Positions 8,204-14,603 of a stretch of DNA of 15,520 nt are shown piece by piece. This DNA comes from Sphingopyxis sp. GTDB lineage: Bacteria; Pseudomonadota; Alphaproteobacteria; Sphingomonadales; Sphingomonadaceae. Positions within the stretch are counted from its first letter, which is position 1; each line of letters opens with the position of its first letter. The translations under genes were made by a program, and so were the position numbers. Location of the stretch: NCBI GenBank assembly GCA_012035435.1, contig JAAUPH010000020.1:1-15520 (forward strand), in the 5' to 3' direction. The notes beneath the pieces are model-generated. The model had not been told where the DNA came from and ran no database searches. It saw only the letters and a program-made list of their open reading frames with translations.

Positions 8204-8477
8204 AAGGCTTCCCCCATCCGAGACAGCGCATTTATTCTTGCAGACGCACTCAAGCTGCCCCGATCGCGATTTGGTGTCAATGGGCTTTATTTGCCTAACG
8301 GAAATTTCACTTTAAATCGGACCAATGTGCTTGAAATTTACTTAAGAACGGGACTTCTCCCGTCACCCCAGCGTTGCCGTTCCCGCCGCCGTGACGCGCG
8401 CCGCTTGCCCTAGGGCGCGCGATCGCTAGGGCTTTGGGTTTGGAACCGGCACAGGGTTGGTCCCTTTCAGGTGGTTA
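8204..8477. promoter_or_regulatory. Upstream region of the Rhs operon
   Basis: No gene is seen here. On the minus strand a perfect TTGACA (complement of 8275-8280) lies 71 bp before the small YD gene. The -10 hexamer at 17-bp spacing (CAGCTT) is poor, so this is only a candidate promoter. DNA from about 8225 to 8350 is more AT-rich than its flanks, which fits a promoter region. A 7-bp inverted repeat lies at 8407-8432 (listed separately). Beyond it begins the helicase remnant. Confidence 0.35.
8407..8440 (+). terminator. Inverted repeat, weak terminator candidate
   Basis: GCCCTAG (8407-8413) pairs with CTAGGGC (8426-8432) across 12 bases, followed on the plus strand by TTTGGGTTT. The T-run is interrupted and no plus-strand gene ends just upstream, so its role is uncertain. 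It may mark an old element edge. Confidence 0.22.
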
Positions 8478-8798
8478 CCGTTCAGCCACGTGGTGGTTGA
8501 CGAGGCGGAGGCGCTGTTCTTCACCGGCGATCTTGGCCAGCGTATCTTCCATTTGCAATTCTCGTGGATGAAACTGGGAATAGACGTCCGCAGACGAGCG
8601 CAGGTGCTGAAGGTCTGTCATCGCACTTCACACCAAATCCGCCGCGCTGCCGACAAGCTACTCGCCCTCGAAATCGCCGATCAGGATGGCATCAAGCAAA
8701 GCCGTCGTGGCACGGTTTCGGTGCTCGACCGACCTGATCCAGATTTGCGTCTGTTCGATAGCGAAGCGGAGGAGGCCGCCGCTGTCACCGCATGGTTG
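8478..8798 (+). pseudogene. UvrD/Rep-type helicase remnant
   Basis: An open stretch of 107 codons carries superfamily 1 helicase motifs in the right order. Motif II is HVVVDEA, motif III is FFTGDLGQRIF, and motif IV is LKVCHRTSHQIRRAADKL, followed by RRGTVSVLDRPDPDL and SEAEEAAAVTAWL. In intact relatives about 20 residues separate VVVDEAQD from the ALFF.GD block. Here they are fused at about 8505, so an in-frame internal deletion is likely (family memory, no alignment run). There is no P-loop motif I, no start and no C-terminal helicase domain; the frame past 8798 is only antisense to the neighbouring genes. The surviving piece therefore cannot be an active helicase. It points away from the Rhs locus and toward the methyltransferase, ending where the truncated small gene on the other strand begins. 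Confidence 0.75.
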
Positions 8799-8906
8799 CA
8801 GCTCGGCGGAAATGATCTCCAGCGTCTGGCGATCAGAACGATGCTGCTCGACCAGTTGCTCAAGCTGCGCGATGGAATGCTGAAAATACGGTCGCGCACC
8901 ACTCAT
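8658..8906 (-). CDS. Second cistron after the methyltransferase, truncated and chimeric
   Basis: The start ATG overlaps the methyltransferase stop as ATGA (8903-8906), a strong sign of translational coupling. The first about 36 residues (MSGARPYFQHSIAQLEQLVE, then QHRSDRQTLEIISAELQ) look like a genuine, mostly helical protein start. I vaguely recall similar openings in small proteins next to large methyltransferases or helicases but cannot name a family. From about 8798 leftward the frame is the antisense of the helicase remnant (PCGDSGGLLRFAIEQ...), so the remaining 46 residues are accidental. The natural gene has been cut by a rearrangement. The product is probably non-functional, but the intact version would have been a partner of the methyltransferase. 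Confidence 0.5.
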   Translation of the reverse strand: MSGARPYFQHSIAQLEQLVEQHRSDRQTLEIISAELQPCGDSGGLLRFAIEQTQIWIRSVEHRNRATTALLDAILIGDFEGE

Positions 8907-11900
8907 GCCGCAAACCGCCCGTCGGCAAGTTTGCGTGCTTGCCCGATGACCGCCAGAGCATCGAGTACGGGCGTCACGCCCTTGGCATTGGTGCCCTTGA
9001 TGGCCCGGGCGACGTCAGCAGGATACTGGGGTGCCTGCGACGAGGCAAGAATGGAAGCAACCGTGCTGACCTGCTCTGCCAGCGTTTTCGGCCAGGGGAT
9101 GATGGTTGCGGGAGCGGCTGCGGGCGTGTCGCCAAGGTCGAGTGTGGCATTGACCTTGGGCGCTACTGCACCCGGTGCCTGGAATTCCGGGCGCAGCCAG
9201 CGGATCAGGCCCTTGGCCTCTTCGGCGGCACGTTCCTTGTTGAGCGCGACAAGGCGGGTGAGGATGTCTTCATCACTCAGGTCAGCGGGCCAGCCATAGG
9301 CCTCGGCAACGGCGGTATCTAGGCGCTCGTGATGCTGGCGGATCAGTGTCACCAGCCCGCGATCATGCACGTCGCGCTCCTTGTCGGTCAGCGCGCGGCC
9401 GACTTTCAGCGCCTCCAGCACATTGTAGAGGCCGGTCAGGGTCAGATCATCATGCGCGGCCAGCACTTGCTTGCGCAGCGCGTCGAGCGCCTCTGCCTCT
9501 GTGCGGATGCGGGCTTTGAGCGGTTCGGGGACGTCTGCCGGGAAGGGGAATGGATCGAAGCAGCGCGATTTCACATAGACTGGATCGTCGCCCATTCCCA
9601 AGCGCCCGCCGCTTTCGATGGCCCACGGCACATGGAAACGACTGGATAACACACCAAGAAAATAGGCATCATCGAGCGCGATGCAGGCGAGCTTGTTATC
9701 CGGCAGGATCGACATCGGCAGAAACTGGAATACGCGATGTTTGGCGGTTTCGATGGTGGCGATATAGCGCGTCACGCCCGCCAGCGCACGGCGCAGCTCC
9801 GAACGAGGTTCGCCGAACAGCCACCAATTGTCGCGATAGCTTGCACGGTTATTTTGCTCACGGTGCGGCTTCACGGTGGTTGCAACATGCTGATAGACCG
9901 CAGGGTGCAGGTCGCGCACCTGTGCCTCGGTCAGACCGTAAAGGTCAATCACCTTCACCCCACGCGGACGCGCGGCAAGATCGCGGCCATTGCGATAGTC
10001 GAAGATGATCTGCCCATCGCCCGCCGCGCCGGTGCGGATGCGGCTGCCTTGCGTGGGGCTGGCGAGAGTTGCTGCCTGCTTTGGGGTGACGATGAAGCCA
10101 TCGCCCATGAGTTGAACGCCGCGAGAAGCGAGCTTCTCATTCGATTTGAGCGGAACTGTGCTGGCGACATCCGCGCCCGTCCGCAAATCACTGCTGATCG
10201 CCCCGGCTTTCTCTGTGAAGACGATAAGATCGGGCGCGCCACTTTCGTCGGCAACGTCCAGTGCGCGGCCTTCGGCCTTGCCTTGGGCTGCAACGGTCAT
10301 CGCAATCCGCACCGCCGCGCCGTCCTTCTCATCAACCCACGGATGGTTGGCGATGGCAAACTTGAGGCTGATGCCAGCCTTTGCGTCGAGATGCTTGGCA
10401 ATCACCCGGCGGCTGAAAACCTGCGTGATGCTGTTGGTGGTAACAAAGCCAAAGCGGCGGGTCTTGTCCTTGCGGGTTGCCGTGGCCGCATTGTCCCACC
10501 AGTGCATGACGAAATCGGCGCTTTCGGGAACATCGGTGGTTTTGAACAGCGCCTCAAAATAGCCGCCGCCCAGACGCTCACGCACATCCTTGCCGCCAAT
10601 GAATGGCGGATTGCCGACGATGAAATCAGCTTTCGGCCATTTCGCCGCCTTTGGCGAAACATAGCGCTCCACCTCAACCCGCGCATCCTCGTCAGGCACC
10701 TTTTTGCCCGTCACCGGATGGACCTTCATGGTCTCGCCATCCCAGCGGGTGAGCGGTTTGCCATGCTCGTCCCGCTCCAGCACCTTCTTTTCCCAGGTGA
10801 TCAACGCATCACGATTTTCTATCGTCTTCACATCGCGCAACACCGGCTCGGGCGGCACCTTGCCCTCGCCGTTTACCCGGAAATGCCATTGCAGATAGCC
10901 GATCCACAGCACGAGCTGGGCAATCGCCGCCGCGCGCGGGTTGATCTCTATACCGAGGAAGTTTTCAGGCGTGATGGTATGGCCGCTCAGTTCAGCAACG
11001 GTCTGTTTTTCTCCATCTGGTTCGAGTTCGGCCAGACGCCCGATCACTTCACCTTCCAGCTCCTTCATCCGCGCCAGCGCGACATAGAGGAAGTTGCCAG
11101 TGCCGCAGGCGGGATCGAGCACCTTGGTCTGCGCGAGCCCGGCATGGAATTTCTCAATGACAGCGTGCGCCTCATCCGCCTTGCCCGCGTCGATCAACTG
11201 GCCAGCGGCGGCCTGCACCCCTGCCCAATCGGCGCGCAGCGGTTCCATGATCGTCGGCATGACCAGCCGTTCGACATAAGCGCGCGGCGTGTAGTGCGCG
11301 CCAAGCTTCGCGCGTTCCTTGCCATCCAGTGCGCGTTCCAGCAAGGTGCCGAAAATGGCGGGTTCTACATGGTTCCACTTGTGCGTCGATGCCTCGATCA
11401 GCAATCCGATCTCGTCGGCATTGAGGTCGATGGCAGTCGTATCCTTGAACAGATAGCCGTTGAAGCGCAGCACCGTCTCGCCCGCCTCGCCTAGAACCCC
11501 GGCAAGCCCGCCCTTGTCCATCGCCTGCCACAGCGATGACAGATTGGGCGCGAAATTTTCCGGGCGCTTCTGCATCCGGGTCAGGAAGTCCGTGAAACTG
11601 CCTTCCGGGATCAGTTGCACATCCTCGGCAAACATCGTGAACAGGCACCGCATCAGAAAATCGGCAACGCGGGTCGGGTTCTGCTCGCGCTTTTCCAGGC
11701 GTTTGGAGAGCTCTGCCAGATGCCCGGCAATCTCGCGGGTGACGCGCGCAGCTTCCTTTGACGGGTCCAGACTAAGCGGGTCAGTCCAGATCAACGCCAG
11801 ACGGGCGCGGACATCTTCGTCGCGCAAATCGTCCAACCCGATGCGGAAGCGCGCGGCATCGGGGAACTGGGTGTACTGCTTTCCCGTCCCGCTGAAATCG

Positions 11901-12400
11901 GCATAGACATCGATGCAATGGCCGACATCGGTGACGAGCAGGAACGGCGGCCAGCCATGATCGATGGGCAAGGCTTTGGCATAGCGCTCCGCCTGCCCGC
12001 GCGCCTCAACCATCGCTTTTGACCAGGCAGGCGTGCCGCGCCGCGCCGTGCCGCGCTTGAAACGGGCAGCAGCAGTCTGGCCGAAGATGTCGAGATCGGC
12101 CTCACCCCGCTCCGCAGCCTTGCGGTCGGCATCGCTGCCCTGCTTGGCTTCAAGGACGAAACAATGGCGCTTGTAGGCGTCTATCCGACCGAAGCTTTCG
12201 GTGCCGTCGGCTTCCTTCTGGAAGACACGGCGTTCGAACACATAGTCATTGTGGGTGTCATCGGTGCGGCTGCCTTTCGGCGGATCAACGCCAATCAGCG
12301 CGCACAAGCCGTTGACGAAACTTTGCGTGTTTGCCAGCTCGGAGCCACCCGTGGGTGCCCATTCGGCAATGAACGATTCGATTTGAGCTTTATCTGACAC
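8903..12400 (-). CDS. Large DNA methyltransferase with nuclease-like N-terminus (type IIG/IIL-like)
   Basis: This 1165-residue protein is predicted to bind and methylate DNA, probably at adenine N6. Residues about 1-200 form an N-terminal domain with GRIDAYKRHCFVLEAKQG; D74 and E84-x-K86 fit a PD-(D/E)xK nuclease site. A helical linker covers about 215-360. Methyltransferase motif X is GAHYTP (367-372), motif I is DPACGTGNF (429-437), and the catalytic motif IV is NPPF (597-600). About 760-1000 is the likely target-recognition region, and the C-terminus has a helical spacer. The layout resembles MmeI-like single-chain restriction-modification enzymes; a stand-alone methyltransferase of a larger defence system (for example DISARM DrmM-like) is an alternative. 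The start is GTG at 12400; the preceding bases AAAAGATAAACC give no strong ribosome site. No frameshift was seen. The stop overlaps the next gene, whose 3' part is lost. Confidence 0.88.
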   Translation of the reverse strand: MSDKAQIESFIAEWAPTGGSELANTQSFVNGLCALIGVDPPKGSRTDDTHNDYVFERRVFQKEADGTESFGRIDAYKRHCFVLEAKQGSDADRKAAERGEADLDIFGQTAAARFKRGTARRGTPAWSKAMVEARGQAERYAKALPIDHGWPPFLLVTDVGHCIDVYADFSGTGKQYTQFPDAARFRIGLDDLRDEDVRARLALIWTDPLSLDPSKEAARVTREIAGHLAELSKRLEKREQNPTRVADFLMRCLFTMFAEDVQLIPEGSFTDFLTRMQKRPENFAPNLSSLWQAMDKGGLAGVLGEAGETVLRFNGYLFKDTTAIDLNADEIGLLIEASTHKWNHVEPAIFGTLLERALDGKERAKLGAHYTPRAYVERLVMPTIMEPLRADWAGVQAAAGQLIDAGKADEAHAVIEKFHAGLAQTKVLDPACGTGNFLYVALARMKELEGEVIGRLAELEPDGEKQTVAELSGHTITPENFLGIEINPRAAAIAQLVLWIGYLQWHFRVNGEGKVPPEPVLRDVKTIENRDALITWEKKVLERDEHGKPLTRWDGETMKVHPVTGKKVPDEDARVEVERYVSPKAAKWPKADFIVGNPPFIGGKDVRERLGGGYFEALFKTTDVPESADFVMHWWDNAATATRKDKTRRFGFVTTNSITQVFSRRVIAKHLDAKAGISLKFAIANHPWVDEKDGAAVRIAMTVAAQGKAEGRALDVADESGAPDLIVFTEKAGAISSDLRTGADVASTVPLKSNEKLASRGVQLMGDGFIVTPKQAATLASPTQGSRIRTGAAGDGQIIFDYRNGRDLAARPRGVKVIDLYGLTEAQVRDLHPAVYQHVATTVKPHREQNNRASYRDNWWLFGEPRSELRRALAGVTRYIATIETAKHRVFQFLPMSILPDNKLACIALDDAYFLGVLSSRFHVPWAIESGGRLGMGDDPVYVKSRCFDPFPFPADVPEPLKARIRTEAEALDALRKQVLAAHDDLTLTGLYNVLEALKVGRALTDKERDVHDRGLVTLIRQHHERLDTAVAEAYGWPADLSDEDILTRLVALNKERAAEEAKGLIRWLRPEFQAPGAVAPKVNATLDLGDTPAAAPATIIPWPKTLAEQVSTVASILASSQAPQYPADVARAIKGTNAKGVTPVLDALAVIGQARKLADGRFAA

Positions 12401-12644
12401 GGTTTATCTTTTGCCGACCAAATGCATTACTCGCAATCAGCAATCGATGTGTCAGTTTCATTTGAATTCAACACTCTCTTCAATCGCAAGCCGCTACCGC
12501 GCATGGCATCGCTGGCCAGCCGGGGTCTCCCGATGATGGTTAGCATGGGCGCCACGCCTCAACCATCCCTTAAATCCCAAAAAGTTGCGATTACTCGTGC
12601 TTAAGTCACAAAAAGTTGCTATGCGGTCCGAAAGGACACGCTTA
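12401..12644. promoter_or_regulatory. Divergent promoter region between methyltransferase and Fic genes
   Basis: The 244-bp gap drives the methyltransferase leftward and the Fic gene rightward. It contains a perfect 10-bp palindrome TTGAATTCAA (12462-12471), which could be an operator or part of a promoter on the methyltransferase side, and the repeats described separately. No consensus -35/-10 pair could be chosen with confidence. An AAAGGA ribosome site (about 12631-12636) precedes the Fic ATG at 12645. Confidence 0.45.
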
Positions 12645-12660
12645 ATGCCCAAAAATTCGC
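12569..12660 (+). repeat. Three similar 20-bp direct repeats at the Fic start
   Basis: CTTAAATCCCAAAAAGTTGC (12569-12588) and CTTAAGTCACAAAAAGTTGC (12600-12619) match at 18 of 20 positions and are 31 bp apart, close to three helical turns. A third, weaker copy CTTAATGCCCAAAAATTCGC (12641-12660, 16 of 20 to the first) overlaps the Fic start codon. Such iterated sites fit an operator for the winged-helix domain at the N-terminus of the Fic protein (inference). Confidence 0.6.
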
Positions 12661-14147
12661 TCGCCAAGAAACCCCTTGAGGGCCTGCCGGAAGCATTCGT
12701 GTCGAACGCGGCGATCAAATCCGCAGTGTCGCGCGCGCTGGCGCAGGGGCGCATACGCCAGATTGCGACAAAGCTCTATACCTTCAACCTCGTCGATCCG
12801 CCCGAAGCGATTGTCCGCCGTTCGCTCTGGGAACTTGTGGCCGCCTATGTGCCAGGGGCAATGATCGCGGATCGAACCGCCATCGAAAACCGCCCGGCGG
12901 CGGACGGCTCGATCTTCGTGGTGTCCGATCGCAAACGGGATATCGAACTTCCCGGCATCACGATCCGCTCGCGCAGCGGTCTGCCCCCGCTGCAAAGCGA
13001 CCGGCCCTTTATCGGCGGACTGTTCCTTTCATCGACGGCACGCGCGTTCCTCGACAATATGGTTGCCTCGCGGAAAAGGGGCAGCGATGTCAGTCGGACG
13101 TTGACCCGCGCAGAAATCGAAGCGCGCCTCGATGATGTGATCCGCCGCAGCGGCGTCGATGGCCTCAACGCCTTGCGGGACGAAGCGAAGCGGATTGCTC
13201 CGCTGATTGACCGGATGGCGGAATATGCAGCGCTCGACCGCCTGATCGGGGCGCTGCTTGGCACACGCGATGACAAGTTGACCAGCGAGCGAGCAAAAGC
13301 GCGCGGCGCGGGGACGCCCTTCGATCCAGAACGGCTCAAGCTGTTCGAGGCATTGCATGTCGAGCTACGCTCCACCGCGCCCTATTCACGGCCCGCCGAA
13401 CAGCGGTCGGCGCAGGCCCGCTCGGTGCTGGCCTTCTACGAAGCCTATTTCTCCAACTTCATCGAAGGCACCGAGTTCGACGTGAACGAGGCGGCAGACA
13501 TCGTGTTCAACAATGTCATCCCGCGCGACCGCCCCGAAGATGCCCATGACGTGCTGGGAACATGGCAGATCGTCTCCGATCCGGTCGAAATGGCGAGGAC
13601 ACCTCGCGACCCGGCCATGCTGCTGACGCTCATGCAAAGCCGCCACGCGCTGCTGATGAGCGCACGACCCGACAAGCAGCCGGGACGATTCAAGCGCGAA
13701 GCCAATCGCGCCGGATCAACGCTGTTCGTCGCGCCCCATCAGGTCGAAGGCACACTGGCGCGCGGCTTTGAATATTATGACAGCCTCGACACGCCGTTCG
13801 CCCGCGCGGTGTTCATGATGTTCATGGTGTCCGAAGTTCATCCCTTCGTCGATGGCAATGGCCGGATCGCGCGGATCATGATGAACGCTGAACTGATCGC
13901 GGCGGGCGAAGAGCGCATCATCATCCCGACGGTCTATCGCAGCAATTATCTGACGGCGCTGAAGGCGCTATTACAGAGCAGCCAGCCCACGCCGCTCGTC
14001 CGGACACTCGACTTTGCCCGCAAATGGGTCGTGGCGATGCCTTGGACCGATCTCGAATCCACGCGCCGAGTGCTGGAAGGGTGCCATGCGTTCGTCGATC
14101 CGACTGAAGCTGATGACCGTGGTATCCGGCTGCGATTGCCGCTGTAG
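12645..14147 (+). CDS. Fic AMP-transferase fused to an N-terminal AbiEi-like winged-helix domain
   Basis: The 500-residue protein starts MPKNSLAKKPLEGLPEAF; ATG at 12645 is chosen for the AAAGGA ribosome site about 9 bases before it. The frame is open to 12585, but that part crosses the repeats. Residues about 1-140 resemble the winged-helix and following domain of AbiEi-type antitoxin regulators (NAAIKSAVSRALAQGRIRQI, TKLYTF, FIGGLFLSSTARAFL). The Fic domain spans about 230-460. HPFVDGNGRIAR (399-410) is the complete active motif; His399 is the base and Asp403 binds the metal. SNFIEG (270-275) matches the inhibitory (S/T)xxxE(G/N) helix placed before the Fic core, so this is class II, with Glu274 expected to block productive ATP binding. 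It should transfer AMP to Ser/Thr/Tyr of an unknown target. All key residues are present and the gene looks functional. It faces away from the methyltransferase and has no coupled partner. Confidence 0.9.
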   Translation: MPKNSLAKKPLEGLPEAFVSNAAIKSAVSRALAQGRIRQIATKLYTFNLVDPPEAIVRRSLWELVAAYVPGAMIADRTAIENRPAADGSIFVVSDRKRDIELPGITIRSRSGLPPLQSDRPFIGGLFLSSTARAFLDNMVASRKRGSDVSRTLTRAEIEARLDDVIRRSGVDGLNALRDEAKRIAPLIDRMAEYAALDRLIGALLGTRDDKLTSERAKARGAGTPFDPERLKLFEALHVELRSTAPYSRPAEQRSAQARSVLAFYEAYFSNFIEGTEFDVNEAADIVFNNVIPRDRPEDAHDVLGTWQIVSDPVEMARTPRDPAMLLTLMQSRHALLMSARPDKQPGRFKREANRAGSTLFVAPHQVEGTLARGFEYYDSLDTPFARAVFMMFMVSEVHPFVDGNGRIARIMMNAELIAAGEERIIIPTVYRSNYLTALKALLQSSQPTPLVRTLDFARKWVVAMPWTDLESTRRVLEGCHAFVDPTEADDRGIRLRLPL

Positions 14148-14386
14148 GCGTCAGAATGACGCGAACCACTGGCAGCGCAGGAAAAACCGCACCAACTTAA
14201 GATAGGCGCTTTCGGAGTCGATGTGGGCGATGGCCAAATCCCGTCCGGGATTCCGATGGCCAGCATGACAATGCCGTTCGATTGTCATTTCGCTCACGCG
14301 GGGCGCGGCCCTTATGGGCCGCTATGCTCCGCTCGGGCAAGATCCCGCCACCGTGCGGTGGCGCAAATGGATCATGCCGAGAAGGT
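14148..14386. repeat. Gene-free spacer with a run of stem-loops
   Basis: No gene is supported here. Five inverted repeats follow one another: GCGTC/GACGC (14148-14162, just after the Fic stop), AATCCCG/CGGGATT (14237-14252), ATGACAAT/ATTGTCAT with an 8-base loop (14265-14288), GCGGCCC-TTAT-GGGCCGC (14305-14322), and CGCCACC-GTGC-GGTGGCG (14346-14363). The last is nested in GGCAAGATCC/GGATCATGCC (14336-14378, 9 of 10 pairs). None has a proper T-run. They may end Fic transcription, or end the tRNA transcript on the other strand, or be REP-like repeats. Confidence 0.6.
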
Positions 14387-14440
14387 TGGTGCGGGCGGTG
14401 GGAATCGAACCCACACTCCTTGCGGAACGGGATTTTGAAT
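14387..14440 (-). tRNA. 3' fragment of a tRNA-Leu gene (attachment site)
   Basis: Read on the minus strand, the fragment begins in the anticodon loop (TTCAAAA, anticodon CAA if complete). It continues with the 3' anticodon stem (TCCCG), a long class II variable arm (TTCCGCAAGGA), a perfect T-arm (GTGGG-TTCGATT-CCCAC), the acceptor 3' strand CGCCCGC and an encoded CCA. The 5' half (acceptor, D-arm, 5' anticodon stem) is missing, and DNA to the right is unrelated. This is the classic footprint of a tyrosine-recombinase element that inserted in a tRNA gene. The broken copy sits at the end away from the restored tRNA, so the element lies to the right of 14440. It is not a functional tRNA. Confidence 0.85.
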
Positions 14441-14603
14441 TGCTTTTGAGTCAGGTGAAATTAGACATAAACTGTTGATATATATAGTTTATTGTCAAAT
14501 ACACTGCGCTAGTGTGCTAATCAATGTGCTAATTTTATTGTGGAATTGAGGGCTGAAATCGTCCCTGTGAGGCTTACTGACGCAGTTTGATGGCTTTAGT
14601 CAA
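14441..14603. other. AT-rich element end with TGTGCTAAT repeats
   Basis: No gene is seen. Immediately beside the tRNA fragment the DNA becomes AT-rich. An inverted repeat TAAACT/AGTTTA (14468-14473 and 14486-14491) is followed by two direct copies of TGTGCTAAT (14513-14521 and 14525-14533, 12 bp apart). These resemble arm-type binding sites of an integrase or excisionase next to an attachment core (inference). No integrase gene lies between here and the relaxase fragment. Confidence 0.5.

Noticed and set aside
9737..11494. 585-codon plus-strand open frame
   Set aside because: Antisense of the methyltransferase, whose motifs and coupling are clear; the product has no domain signal.
12585..12644. 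Upstream start extending the Fic protein by 20 residues
   Set aside because: It would run through the direct repeats and lacks a ribosome site; AAAGGA precedes the ATG at 12645.
14223..14438. Small plus-strand open frame ending GGGNRTHTPCGTGF
   Set aside because: The GNRTHT ending is the known false reading across the antisense of a tRNA 3' end.
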